This document shows, in pieces, positions 1 through 5,969 of a stretch of 7,032 bases of DNA. The translations under genes were made by a program, and so were the position numbers. Within the stretch, counting starts at the first letter, position 1. Each line of letters starts with the position of its first letter. The notes under the pieces are model-generated. The model saw only the letters and a list, made by a program, of their open reading frames with translations, was not told the DNA's origin and searched no databases. The stretch spans positions 1-7,032 of the forward strand of contig CANQKL010000083.1 in NCBI GenBank assembly GCA_947624455.1. The letters run 5' to 3'. Source of the stretch: an uncultured Clostridia bacterium. Its GTDB lineage: Bacteria; Bacillota; Clostridia; UMGS1883.

Positions 1-198
1 CACCTTGGTTATAAGGCTGCGGGCCCCTTTATGGCTGGTAATATAGGTGGGATCGCCGGACATGATATAACCCACCAACTGACTAATAGGGTTATATCCT
101 TTCTCGACCAGAGCGTTATGAACCCGGCTGATTATCGTTTCTATCTCGATGTCTCGGGTACGGTTGATCTCAATTTGAGTCGTATGATTAGTTGCCAT
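1..198 (-). CDS. ireB: IreB family regulatory phosphoprotein (UPF0297), 3' end cut off by the window
   Basis: The 66 codons present start with ATG at 198 and stay open to the left edge, so the C-terminus (normally about 20 more residues) is missing. The family signature is clear: VEKGYNPISQLVGYIMSGDPTY followed by ITSHKGARSLI, split here as residues about 35-52 and 53-63. In Enterococcus faecalis IreB is a small cytoplasmic protein phosphorylated on N-terminal threonines by the PASTA-domain kinase IreK, and it acts negatively in cell-envelope stress and cephalosporin resistance. That role here is inferred from homology. Thr3, Thr6 and Thr7 lie in the N-terminal tail as candidate phosphosites. 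A GGGAGGG ribosome binding site lies about 6 bases before the ATG. The gene has its own promoter (232-260), 108 bp beyond the pgsA stop. In many Firmicutes the next gene is ruvX/yqgF, which would be off the left edge. Confidence 0.9.
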   Translation of the reverse strand, partial: MATNHTTQIEINRTRDIEIETIISRVHNALVEKGYNPISQLVGYIMSGDPTYITSHKGARSLITKV

Positions 199-231
199 GG
201 CGAAGCCCTCCCCAATAAACTGATTAATAAT

Positions 232-260
232 ATCATACAACATTTGAAACACATTTGCAA
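232..260 (-). promoter_or_regulatory. sigma-A promoter of ireB
   Basis: Read on the minus strand, a TTGCAA -35 box (255-260) and a TATGAT -10 box (232-237) are separated by exactly 17 bases. The predicted transcript start is near 225, giving a short leader of about 27 nt before the ireB ATG at 198. The -35 region shares 13 identical bases with that of the lepA promoter at 5653-5665. No clear terminator separates pgsA from this promoter, so ireB may also receive read-through from the upstream operon. Confidence 0.7.
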
Positions 261-306
261 GAGATTTAACACAAATGTAAAACAAAATTTTTCGCAAATC
301 AGGCAG

Positions 307-822
307 CTAATCCCTGAAAACGTCGATATTTTCAAAGATGTAGGCTATCCAGCTTGCCAAGGTAAAGAGAGCCGCTATCCAGAGAACAGCCGAGCATACG
401 GCGGGAAGCCGTTTTTCAAAAAATATGGAGAAAAGCACCCCGAAGATCTGGACGTTGGTTTTTATTTTTCCCCACCAGGACGCGGCGATGACCTTGCCCT
501 TGTCCACGGCGACCACCCTCATGCAGGTCACAAACAACTCTCTTGCAATAATTATCACCACGGGCCAGACGTTGATAGTGCCGTTCTGTATAAAGCACAA
601 AAGCGCGCCGAACACCAGTATCTTGTCCGCAAGAGGATCCATTATTTTTCCAAAGGAGGTGACAAGGTTGTACTTTCTGGCAATAAAACCGTCAAAAAAG
701 TCGGTTATGCTTGCCACGGCAAAGACTATGCCGGCGATGACCGGCTTATTTGACAACATCAATGCCATCGTCACCGGCACCAATATAATGCGAAACATAG
801 TAAGCTTGTTTGGTAAATTCAT
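307..822 (-). CDS. pgsA: CDP-diacylglycerol--glycerol-3-phosphate 3-phosphatidyltransferase
   Basis: This 171-residue membrane protein should make phosphatidylglycerophosphate from CDP-diacylglycerol and glycerol-3-phosphate, the committed step to phosphatidylglycerol and cardiolipin. The CDP-alcohol phosphatidyltransferase motif D-x2-D-G-x2-A-R-x8-G-x3-D-x3-D is complete: D41, D44, G45, A48, R49, G58, D62 and D66. The opening MNLPNKLTMFRIILVP is typical of PgsA. Hydrophobic stretches at about 10-38, 68-102, 123-135 and 143-163 fit several membrane helices, and the length is slightly below the usual 175-190. The ATG at 822 is preceded by a strong AAGGAGGA site that overlaps the rimO stop, leaving only 12 bp between the genes. 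It is the last gene of the lepA-hemW-recX-rimO run. The order rimO-pgsA is common in Firmicutes. Confidence 0.95.
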   Translation of the reverse strand: MNLPNKLTMFRIILVPVTMALMLSNKPVIAGIVFAVASITDFFDGFIARKYNLVTSFGKIMDPLADKILVFGALLCFIQNGTINVWPVVIIIARELFVTCMRVVAVDKGKVIAASWWGKIKTNVQIFGVLFSIFFEKRLPAVCSAVLWIAALFTLASWIAYIFENIDVFRD

Positions 823-834
823 GTTTTTTCCTCC

Positions 835-2163
835 TTATTCCTGCTCGGAAATTTGTTCGCCGTAAAGGTCATACTCCCCGGCGTCAAGTATTTTCACCCT
901 GACGACGTCCCCCGGCATGGGTTCATATCGGGAGCCAAAGTAGATCAGCGGGTCGGCATCGAGACTTTCGCCTCCGCTCCGGCCATAAAACAGTCCGTCC
1001 TCAAAGCCGTCGGTCATTACCTCCAAGGTGGAACCCAGAAGCCCTCGGTTGCGTTCAAGAGAAATGCGCTGGGCCAGCTCCATGGCCGCAGCTCTGCGCT
1101 CCTCCTTGACCTCGTCGGAAAGCTGGCCGTCCAGCCGAGCGGCGGGAGTGCCTTCCTCGGCGGAGTAAGAAAAGACCCCCGTTCGGTCAAAGCGAACCTC
1201 CTCCATCAGCGACAGCAGGTTCTGGAACTGCTCCTCCGTCTCGCCGGGGAAGCCCACTATCAGGCTGGTGCGTATGACTATGCCCGGAATTTCCCGTCGG
1301 AGCCGGGATATCAGGTCGGTTATCTGTCGGCGGGTAGTTTGCCGGCCCATTCGGCGAAGTATCCGGTCGTCTCCGTGCTGGACGGGGATATCCAGATATT
1401 TTACGATTTTTTCCTGACTTTTTATGGTTTCTATAAGCTCGTCGTCCACAGCCTCGGGATAGGAGTAATGAACGCGTATCCATTCTATGCCCTCGACCCC
1501 GCACAGCTTTCTGAGCAGGGGAGCTATGCGCCGCTGGCCGTAAATATCCTCGCCGTAGCGAGTTGTGTCCTGAGCCACTACTATAAGCTCCTTCACCCCG
1601 TCCTCGGCCAGAGCCTGGGCCTCGGCCAGGATATTTTCCTCTGTCCGGCTTCGGTAGCGGCCCCGAATGTTGGGAATGGCACAGTATGTACAGTGATTGC
1701 TGCATCCCTCGGCTATTTTAAGGTAGGCTGTGTGGGGAAGGGTGGTGCGGATACGGGGCAGGCAGTCGGGAACGTCCTTGTCAATGCCGTCGATAAGAGT
1801 CTCTTTTTTTCCGCGAAGGCCGATCTCTATTGCGTCGGCTATACGGTCAAAGACCGTTGTGCCGATTATCACGTCCACTTCGGGCAGCTCGCGGCGTATG
1901 TCCTCCGGATAGCGTTGAGCCATGCACCCCGCCGCCACCAACAACTGGCAGCGGCCCTTTTTATACTCGGCCATTTCCAGGATGGCGTTAATTGATTCCT
2001 CCTTGGCGCTGTCGATAAAGCCGCAGGTGTTTACCACAATAACCTCGGCTTCCTCCGGGTCGTTCACTATCTCATAGCCCCGACGGGCCAGAATACCCAG
2101 CATATTTTCTGTGTCGCACAGGTTTTTGTTGCAGCCCAGGGACACAAAGCCTATTTTGGTCAC
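835..2163 (-). CDS. rimO: Ribosomal protein S12 methylthiotransferase RimO (radical SAM)
   Basis: RimO adds a methylthio group to the conserved aspartate of ribosomal protein S12, using two 4Fe-4S clusters and S-adenosylmethionine. With the start chosen here the protein has 442 residues. The N-terminal UPF0004 domain carries cluster ligands Cys11 (SLGCNKN), Cys47 (NTCGF) and Cys80 (AAGCMAQR). The radical-SAM motif CSNHCTYC gives Cys154, Cys158 and Cys161. Later come IRVHYSYPE, DIPVQHGDDRILRRMGR and a C-terminal TRAM-like region (about 370-440). The MiaB and MtaB relatives have the same architecture; the HYSYP and DIPVQH segments and the rimO-pgsA order favour RimO. Start choice: GTG at 2163 has GAGGAG seven bases upstream and lies 4 bp after the recX stop. 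A TTG at 2178 would add five residues but has no ribosome binding site and would overlap recX by 11 bp. Confidence 0.93.
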   Translation of the reverse strand: MTKIGFVSLGCNKNLCDTENMLGILARRGYEIVNDPEEAEVIVVNTCGFIDSAKEESINAILEMAEYKKGRCQLLVAAGCMAQRYPEDIRRELPEVDVIIGTTVFDRIADAIEIGLRGKKETLIDGIDKDVPDCLPRIRTTLPHTAYLKIAEGCSNHCTYCAIPNIRGRYRSRTEENILAEAQALAEDGVKELIVVAQDTTRYGEDIYGQRRIAPLLRKLCGVEGIEWIRVHYSYPEAVDDELIETIKSQEKIVKYLDIPVQHGDDRILRRMGRQTTRRQITDLISRLRREIPGIVIRTSLIVGFPGETEEQFQNLLSLMEEVRFDRTGVFSYSAEEGTPAARLDGQLSDEVKEERRAAAMELAQRISLERNRGLLGSTLEVMTDGFEDGLFYGRSGGESLDADPLIYFGSRYEPMPGDVVRVKILDAGEYDLYGEQISEQE

Positions 2164-2167
2164 GCTA

Positions 2168-2641
2168 TCACTCCTCAAAGTTGTCTGAGTCTATATCGCC
2201 GAAAGAACAGCGGCTGTTTATTACGCCCCAAATGTCGTGGGGAGAGTAGCCTCTACGAGCAAAATAGCCGAAGATTCGGTTGCGCTCTTTTGCGCTGCTC
2301 AGGTCTGCCCCGTCAAACCGCCGATCCATGATGGCTTCCAACTGTTCTCGAGGATCGGCCCCCATTTCCTCCAGCGCCTTGTCCACGATGTCCCGGCCTA
2401 TTCCCTTGCGCGCTAGCTCCGCACGGATGCGGCCCGGGCCGTGACCTTTTAGCCGAACGCTGTCGCTGGCGTATTTACGGGCGTAACGTTCGTCGTCTAT
2501 ATAATTATAGTCCTTTAGGAAGGCGAGGGTATCCTCAATATCCTCTTTGCTGTAGCCGTTCCTCTCTAGCCGGGCGCGCATCTCTTTTTCTGTGCGGTCG
2601 CTGAATGAGAGGAATTTTAAGGCTTGTTCTCTGCAATCCAT
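2168..2641 (-). CDS. recX: RecX family regulatory protein
   Basis: This 157-residue cytoplasmic protein belongs to the RecX family, which binds RecA filaments and usually dampens recombinase activity. Three helical repeats are visible. The first holds FSDRTEKEMRARLERNGY (13-30). The second holds the hallmark IDDERYARKY (48-57) and then GPGRIRAELARKGI (68-81). The third holds RNRIFGYFARRGYSPHDIW (120-138). ATG at 2641 overlaps the hemW TGA by one base; GTG at 2644, one codon earlier, overlaps it by four. GGAG lies 8 bases before the ATG and 5 before the GTG, so the ATG is slightly favoured, and either arrangement implies translational coupling to hemW. RecX genes often sit next to recA; here the gene lies between hemW and rimO, with no recA in the window. 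The acidic tail (DIDSDNFEE) is not a recognised motif. Confidence 0.9.
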   Translation of the reverse strand: MDCREQALKFLSFSDRTEKEMRARLERNGYSKEDIEDTLAFLKDYNYIDDERYARKYASDSVRLKGHGPGRIRAELARKGIGRDIVDKALEEMGADPREQLEAIMDRRFDGADLSSAKERNRIFGYFARRGYSPHDIWGVINSRCSFGDIDSDNFEE

Positions 2642-3675
2642 CACACAAACTCCATAAACACTAAATTTGCCAGATCTATCCCGCGGCGGGTAAGGCGCAG
2701 CCTTCCATCCGCGATCTCCAAAAGTCCCTGCCCTGTCAGCTTTTCTACCGCCTCCGGAAACTCGCCGCCGTAGGGTATGCCACCCGTCATCCTCAGCCCC
2801 AGCCAGAATTTTTCCCGGAGCTGTTCTTCGCCGGTGATGATCTCGCTGTCCAGTTCCCGGCCCTCGCCCAGAAGATAGGCGGCGACGTCCGGCGCGTTGC
2901 TGTATCGCCGACCGCCGTTATAGGAGTGGGCCGCGGCTCCGAGGCCTATATATGGCTCCAGGGTCCAATATTTTATATTGTGGCGGCACTCCATGCCCGC
3001 CAGAGCAAAATTTGATATTTCATACTGTTTGAGACCCATAGCTTCCAAAAAGCGCTGAACCAGCCAATATATCTCCCTCTCCTCATCCTCGGAGGGGAGA
3101 GGGAGCCGCTTGCCGTAAAAGGGCGTACCCTCCTCGATTATCAGGGAATAGGCGCTGACGTGTACGGGAGCCAGCTCCCGAATTTTATCCAAGCTTTTTT
3201 TCACGGAACCCACCGTCTGATAGGGAATGGCCAGCATAAGATCCACGCTTATATTTTCAAAGCCAGCCCGCCTTGCCAGCAGGACGGCCTCCTCGGCCTG
3301 GGCGGCGCTGTGTATGCGCCCCAGCGCCCGCAGCTCCCGGTCGTCAAAGCTCTGCACGCCAAAGCTGATCCGGTTCGCCCCGGCCTCTCTCAGGGATTTC
3401 AGCAGCTCAAGGTCTACCGTGCCCGGATTGGCCTCCACAGTAAATTCCTCAGCCTTCGGCAGGGCCTCGCACAGACGGACCAACTCGCCGCCGATGGAGG
3501 TAGGCGTTCCGCCGCCGATAAAGACCGTGTCAAAGCTCCCATCCAGCGAACGGTACTCGTCGATCACCGCGTCTACATAGGCTGCCGCCGTAGACCTGTC
3601 GGTAAGGGAGTAAAAGTCGCAATAGGGACATTTCCTGAGACAAAAGGGTATATGAACGTATAATCCCTTATTCAT
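2641..3675 (-). CDS. hemW: Radical SAM heme chaperone HemW
   Basis: The 344-residue protein starts with the radical-SAM signature HIPFCLRKCPYCDFYS, giving cluster ligands Cys12, Cys16 and Cys19. Phe21 stands where true coproporphyrinogen III dehydrogenase (HemN) has a fourth cysteine, which marks it as HemW rather than HemN. A glycine-rich SAM-binding segment IGGGTPTS lies at 53-60, followed by TVEANPG, NRISFGVQSFDD and the HNIKYW...YIGLGAAAHSY segment. A HemN_C-type winged-helix end (MTGGIPYGG onward) closes the protein. HemW binds heme and is thought to deliver it to target proteins. It is often misannotated as oxygen-independent coproporphyrinogen oxidase, and it occurs in Clostridia that lack heme synthesis. 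It is somewhat shorter than the usual 370-380 residues. The ATG at 3675 overlaps the lepA end by 8 bp with no good ribosome binding site, so it probably depends on lepA translation. The lepA-hemW pairing is conserved in Firmicutes. Confidence 0.93.
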   Translation of the reverse strand: MNKGLYVHIPFCLRKCPYCDFYSLTDRSTAAAYVDAVIDEYRSLDGSFDTVFIGGGTPTSIGGELVRLCEALPKAEEFTVEANPGTVDLELLKSLREAGANRISFGVQSFDDRELRALGRIHSAAQAEEAVLLARRAGFENISVDLMLAIPYQTVGSVKKSLDKIRELAPVHVSAYSLIIEEGTPFYGKRLPLPSEDEEREIYWLVQRFLEAMGLKQYEISNFALAGMECRHNIKYWTLEPYIGLGAAAHSYNGGRRYSNAPDVAAYLLGEGRELDSEIITGEEQLREKFWLGLRMTGGIPYGGEFPEAVEKLTGQGLLEIADGRLRLTRRGIDLANLVFMEFV

Positions 3676-5467
3676 CCAATTTCAGCACCGACATAAAGGC
3701 TTCCTGCGGAAGCTCCACACTGCCCACCTGACGCATCCTCTTTTTGCCCTCCTTCTGTTTTTCAAGGAGCTTCTTCTTACGGGTGATGTCGCCGCCGTAG
3801 CACTTGGCAAGCACATCCTTGCGAAGGGCCTTGACGGTCTCGCGGGCAATTATTTTGCCGCCGATGGCCGCCTGGATGGGGATTTCAAAGAGCTGGCGCG
3901 GGATGGACTCCTTCAGCTTTTCGGTAATCCTCCGGCCCCTGGCATAGGCTTTGGAGGAGTGGACGATAAAGCTCAGTGCGTCGACCATGTCTCCGTTGAG
4001 CAGAATGTCCAGCTTTACGAGGTCACTCTTTTCGTAGCCAAGAAGCTCGTAGTCAAAGGAGGCATAGCCGCGGCTGCGGCTCTTTAGAGCGTCAAAAAAG
4101 TCATATATTATCTCGTTCAGCGGCAGCTCGTAGTGGAGGTCGGCCCGGTCGGAGTCTACATAGGTCATGTCCTTGTATATTCCCCTGCGCTCTTGACAAA
4201 GCTCCATTATGGCGCCCACATAGTCTTTGGGTACAAAGATATGGGCGGTGACCATGGGTTCCTCCATATAATTTATTTCGGCGGGGGAGGGGAGATTGGT
4301 GGGATTTGAGATCATAAGCTCCTCGCCGTCGGTCTTGACCACCCGGTATACAACGCTTGGAGCCGTGGTCACCAAGTCCAGATTGAATTCCCGCTCCAAC
4401 CGTTCCTGGATTATTTCCAGATGCAGCAGTCCCAGAAAGCCGCAGCGAAAGCCAAAGCCAAGAGCTATTGAAGTCTCGGCCTCAAAGGACAGAGAAGCGT
4501 CGTTTAATTGAAGCTTTTCCAGGGCGTCGCGCAGGTCGTTGTATTTGGCCCCGTCGGCCGGATAGATGCCGCAGTAGACCATGGGGTTCACCTTTCTGTA
4601 ACCCTCGAGAGGCTGGGCGGCGGGATTGTTGGCGTCGGTGATAGTATCGCCAACTTGAGTTTCACGCACAGTTTTGATGCTGGCGGCGATGTAACCCACC
4701 TCGCCTGCGGAAAGCTCGGATGCGGGCCGAGTCCCATCGGGAACGAGATAGCCGGTCTCCACCACGTCGAATTCGCCTCCGCCCGCCATGAATCGTATCC
4801 GCATACCGGGACGGAAGCGTCCGTCCATTACCCGTACATATACTATGACCCCCTTGTATGAGTCGTAATAGGAGTCAAAGATAAGGGCCCGGGGCGGAGC
4901 GTCGGGGTCGCCCTGGGGAGCGGGGATATTTTTCACGATATATTCGGGGATTTCTTCTATATTTATGCCCTGCTTCGCGCTGATTCGGGGAGCGTCCATG
5001 GCCGGTATGCCGATCACGTCCTCTATTTCCTTGGCCACCACGTCGGGGCGGGCGCTGGGCAGGTCGATTTTATTTATCACGGGCAGGATCTCGAGATTGT
5101 GATCCAGAGCCAGATAGGTGTTGGCAAGGGTTTGAGCCTCAATGCCCTGAGCGGCGTCAACCACCAGCAAGGCTCCCTCGCAGGCGGCAAGAGAACGGGA
5201 CACTTCATAGTTGAAGTCCACATGACCGGGGGTGTCAATGAGGTTGAGGACGTAATCCTTCCCGTCCTTGGCCCTATATCCCAAACGGACGGCCCGAGCC
5301 TTGATGGTTATGCCCCTTTCCCGTTCAAGCTCCATGTTGTCCAGCAGCTGATCCTCCATGTCGCGGCTCTCGACCAATCCCGTCAGTTCCAGCAGACGGT
5401 CAGCGAGAGTACTCTTGCCGTGGTCGATGTGTGCTATTATGCTGAAATTCCTTATGTTGCTCTGCAT
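3668..5467 (-). CDS. lepA: Elongation factor 4 (LepA), ribosome-associated GTPase
   Basis: LepA is a 599-residue translational GTPase, of the family's usual length, that binds the ribosome and is implicated in back-translocation and 30S biogenesis or initiation. All GTPase motifs are present: G1 AHIDHGKS (12-19), G2 RGIT (51-54), G3 DTPGH (78-82, with His82 as the catalytic histidine), G4 NKID (132-135) and G5 SAK (163-165). EF-G-like domains II, III and V follow. The LepA-specific C-terminal domain is recognisable from IPIQAAIGGKIIARET and YGGDITRKKKLLEKQKEGKKRMRQVG. The ATG at 5467 has a weak and rather distant ribosome binding site, GGAAAGG at 5480-5486, 12 bases upstream; no better start is in frame nearby. 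It is the first gene of the left-going operon and has a leader of about 160 nt with possible secondary structure. Confidence 0.98.
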   Translation of the reverse strand: MQSNIRNFSIIAHIDHGKSTLADRLLELTGLVESRDMEDQLLDNMELERERGITIKARAVRLGYRAKDGKDYVLNLIDTPGHVDFNYEVSRSLAACEGALLVVDAAQGIEAQTLANTYLALDHNLEILPVINKIDLPSARPDVVAKEIEDVIGIPAMDAPRISAKQGINIEEIPEYIVKNIPAPQGDPDAPPRALIFDSYYDSYKGVIVYVRVMDGRFRPGMRIRFMAGGGEFDVVETGYLVPDGTRPASELSAGEVGYIAASIKTVRETQVGDTITDANNPAAQPLEGYRKVNPMVYCGIYPADGAKYNDLRDALEKLQLNDASLSFEAETSIALGFGFRCGFLGLLHLEIIQERLEREFNLDLVTTAPSVVYRVVKTDGEELMISNPTNLPSPAEINYMEEPMVTAHIFVPKDYVGAIMELCQERRGIYKDMTYVDSDRADLHYELPLNEIIYDFFDALKSRSRGYASFDYELLGYEKSDLVKLDILLNGDMVDALSFIVHSSKAYARGRRITEKLKESIPRQLFEIPIQAAIGGKIIARETVKALRKDVLAKCYGGDITRKKKLLEKQKEGKKRMRQVGSVELPQEAFMSVLKLDE

Positions 5468-5627
5468 ATTTTTTCGCAGCCTTTCCGCCCACAGTCAGCC
5501 GTCAGGGACTCAAACGCTACCGTGGGCGAGTAAGGCGTTTGATAAATTTTGCCCAGGGAGCAAAGCTCCGGCGGGCAAATGTTTGCCGACGATTTTTGGC
5601 TATTTCTCCCGACAGACACATTTATTT
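5468..5627 (-). promoter_or_regulatory. lepA 5' leader with competing stem-loops (possible cis-regulatory RNA)
   Basis: The predicted lepA transcript starts near 5626, leaving about 160 nt before the ATG with no ORF I can support. Reading along the minus-strand RNA, TTTGCCC (5573-5579) can pair either with upstream GGCAAA (5582-5587) or with downstream GGGCAAA (5548-5554). The second option encloses a 5-bp GGAGC/GCTCC hairpin (5557-5569). Further on, CAAACGC (5535-5541) pairs with GCGTTTG (5511-5517). The loop of that stem holds CGCCCAC (5522-5528), which is complementary to GTGGGCG (5486-5492), right beside the lepA ribosome binding site. The last two stems are interleaved, so they would form a pseudoknot or exclude one another. 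I do not recognise a known riboswitch class. The pairings are seen directly; any regulatory function is inferred. Confidence 0.4.
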
Positions 5628-5632
5628 ATTTT

Positions 5633-5661
5633 ATAATAACACAAAATTCTCCCATTTGCAA
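5633..5661 (-). promoter_or_regulatory. sigma-A promoter of the lepA-hemW-recX-rimO-pgsA operon
   Basis: On the minus strand, a TTGCAA -35 box (5656-5661) and a TATTAT -10 box (5633-5638) are 17 bases apart. A TGT directly before the -10 box makes it an extended -10. The predicted transcript start is near 5626. Its -35 faces away from that of the ribU promoter (5691-5696), with 29 bases between the two boxes. Confidence 0.7.
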
Positions 5662-5690
5662 GAGAATTTGAAAAAACTTTACCAAAACGG

Positions 5691-5719
5691 TTGACAATTT
5701 CGCGGCAGCCTGCTATACT
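5691..5719 (+). promoter_or_regulatory. sigma-A promoter of ribU
   Basis: A consensus TTGACA -35 box (5691-5696) and a TATACT -10 box (5714-5719) are 17 bases apart, with TGC directly before the -10 box (extended -10). The predicted start is near 5726, about 10 nt before the FMN riboswitch. This is the strongest promoter in the window by sequence. Confidence 0.85.
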
Positions 5720-5735
5720 ATTATCATAATTTAAT

Positions 5736-5877
5736 ATCTTCGGGGCAGGGTGCAAGTCCCTACCGGCGGTGAAGGCGATATTGCCTAAAGTCCGCGAGCC
5801 TGTCTGATAACGTCCTTATCAGCGGTTGATTTGGTGAAATTCCAAAACCGACGGTATAGTCCGGATGAGAGAAGAGA
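5736..5877 (+). promoter_or_regulatory. FMN riboswitch (RFN element)
   Basis: The conserved core is easy to recognise. It opens with ATCTTCGGGGCAGGG at 5736, continues with TCCCTACCGGCGGTGA (5757-5772), and ends with CCGACGGTATAGTCCGGATG (5848-5867) and GAAGA (5871-5875). The closing P1 stem pairs 5737-5741 with 5871-5875. Peripheral stems are also visible: AGGC/GCCT (5773-5786), a variable 7-bp stem CTGATAA/TTATCAG (5804-5822), and TTGG/CCAA around GTGAAATT (5831-5844). Binding of flavin mononucleotide to this class represses riboflavin synthesis or uptake genes. The element lies between the ribU promoter and an intrinsic terminator, so control by premature termination is expected. Confidence 0.97.
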
Positions 5878-5904
5878 GGTGTTTTTTGTGCGTGAAATTA
5901 CCTA

Positions 5905-5936
5905 AGCTCCGACCTTTGTCGGAGCTGCTTTTAATT
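5905..5936 (+). terminator. Riboswitch-controlled intrinsic terminator in the ribU leader
   Basis: A 9-bp perfect stem AGCTCCGAC/GTCGGAGCT (5905-5913 with 5918-5926) has a CTTT loop and is followed by GCTTTTAATT. The uridine run is short (four) but the stem is GC-rich. It begins 28 bases after the riboswitch and ends well before the ribU ribosome binding site. The left arm GCTCCGA (5906-5912) can instead pair with TCGGGGC (5740-5746) at the 5' end of the riboswitch, which would serve as an antiterminator when FMN is absent. That switch is inferred. Confidence 0.85.
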
Positions 5937-5969
5937 ATCTTAATTTTATAGAAGAAAGGGATCATATCA

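Noticed and set aside
299..317. A possible terminator at the end of pgsA, stem TCAGG/CCTGA on the minus strand.
   Set aside because: The stem is only five base pairs, includes the stop codon in its loop, and is followed by TTTGCG rather than a continuous T run.
853..1995. A long open frame on the plus strand opposite rimO (and another at 31-753 opposite pgsA and ireB).
   Set aside because: They lie antisense to well-supported genes, show no recognisable domain, and lack a convincing ribosome binding site. They are by-products of the codon use of the real genes.
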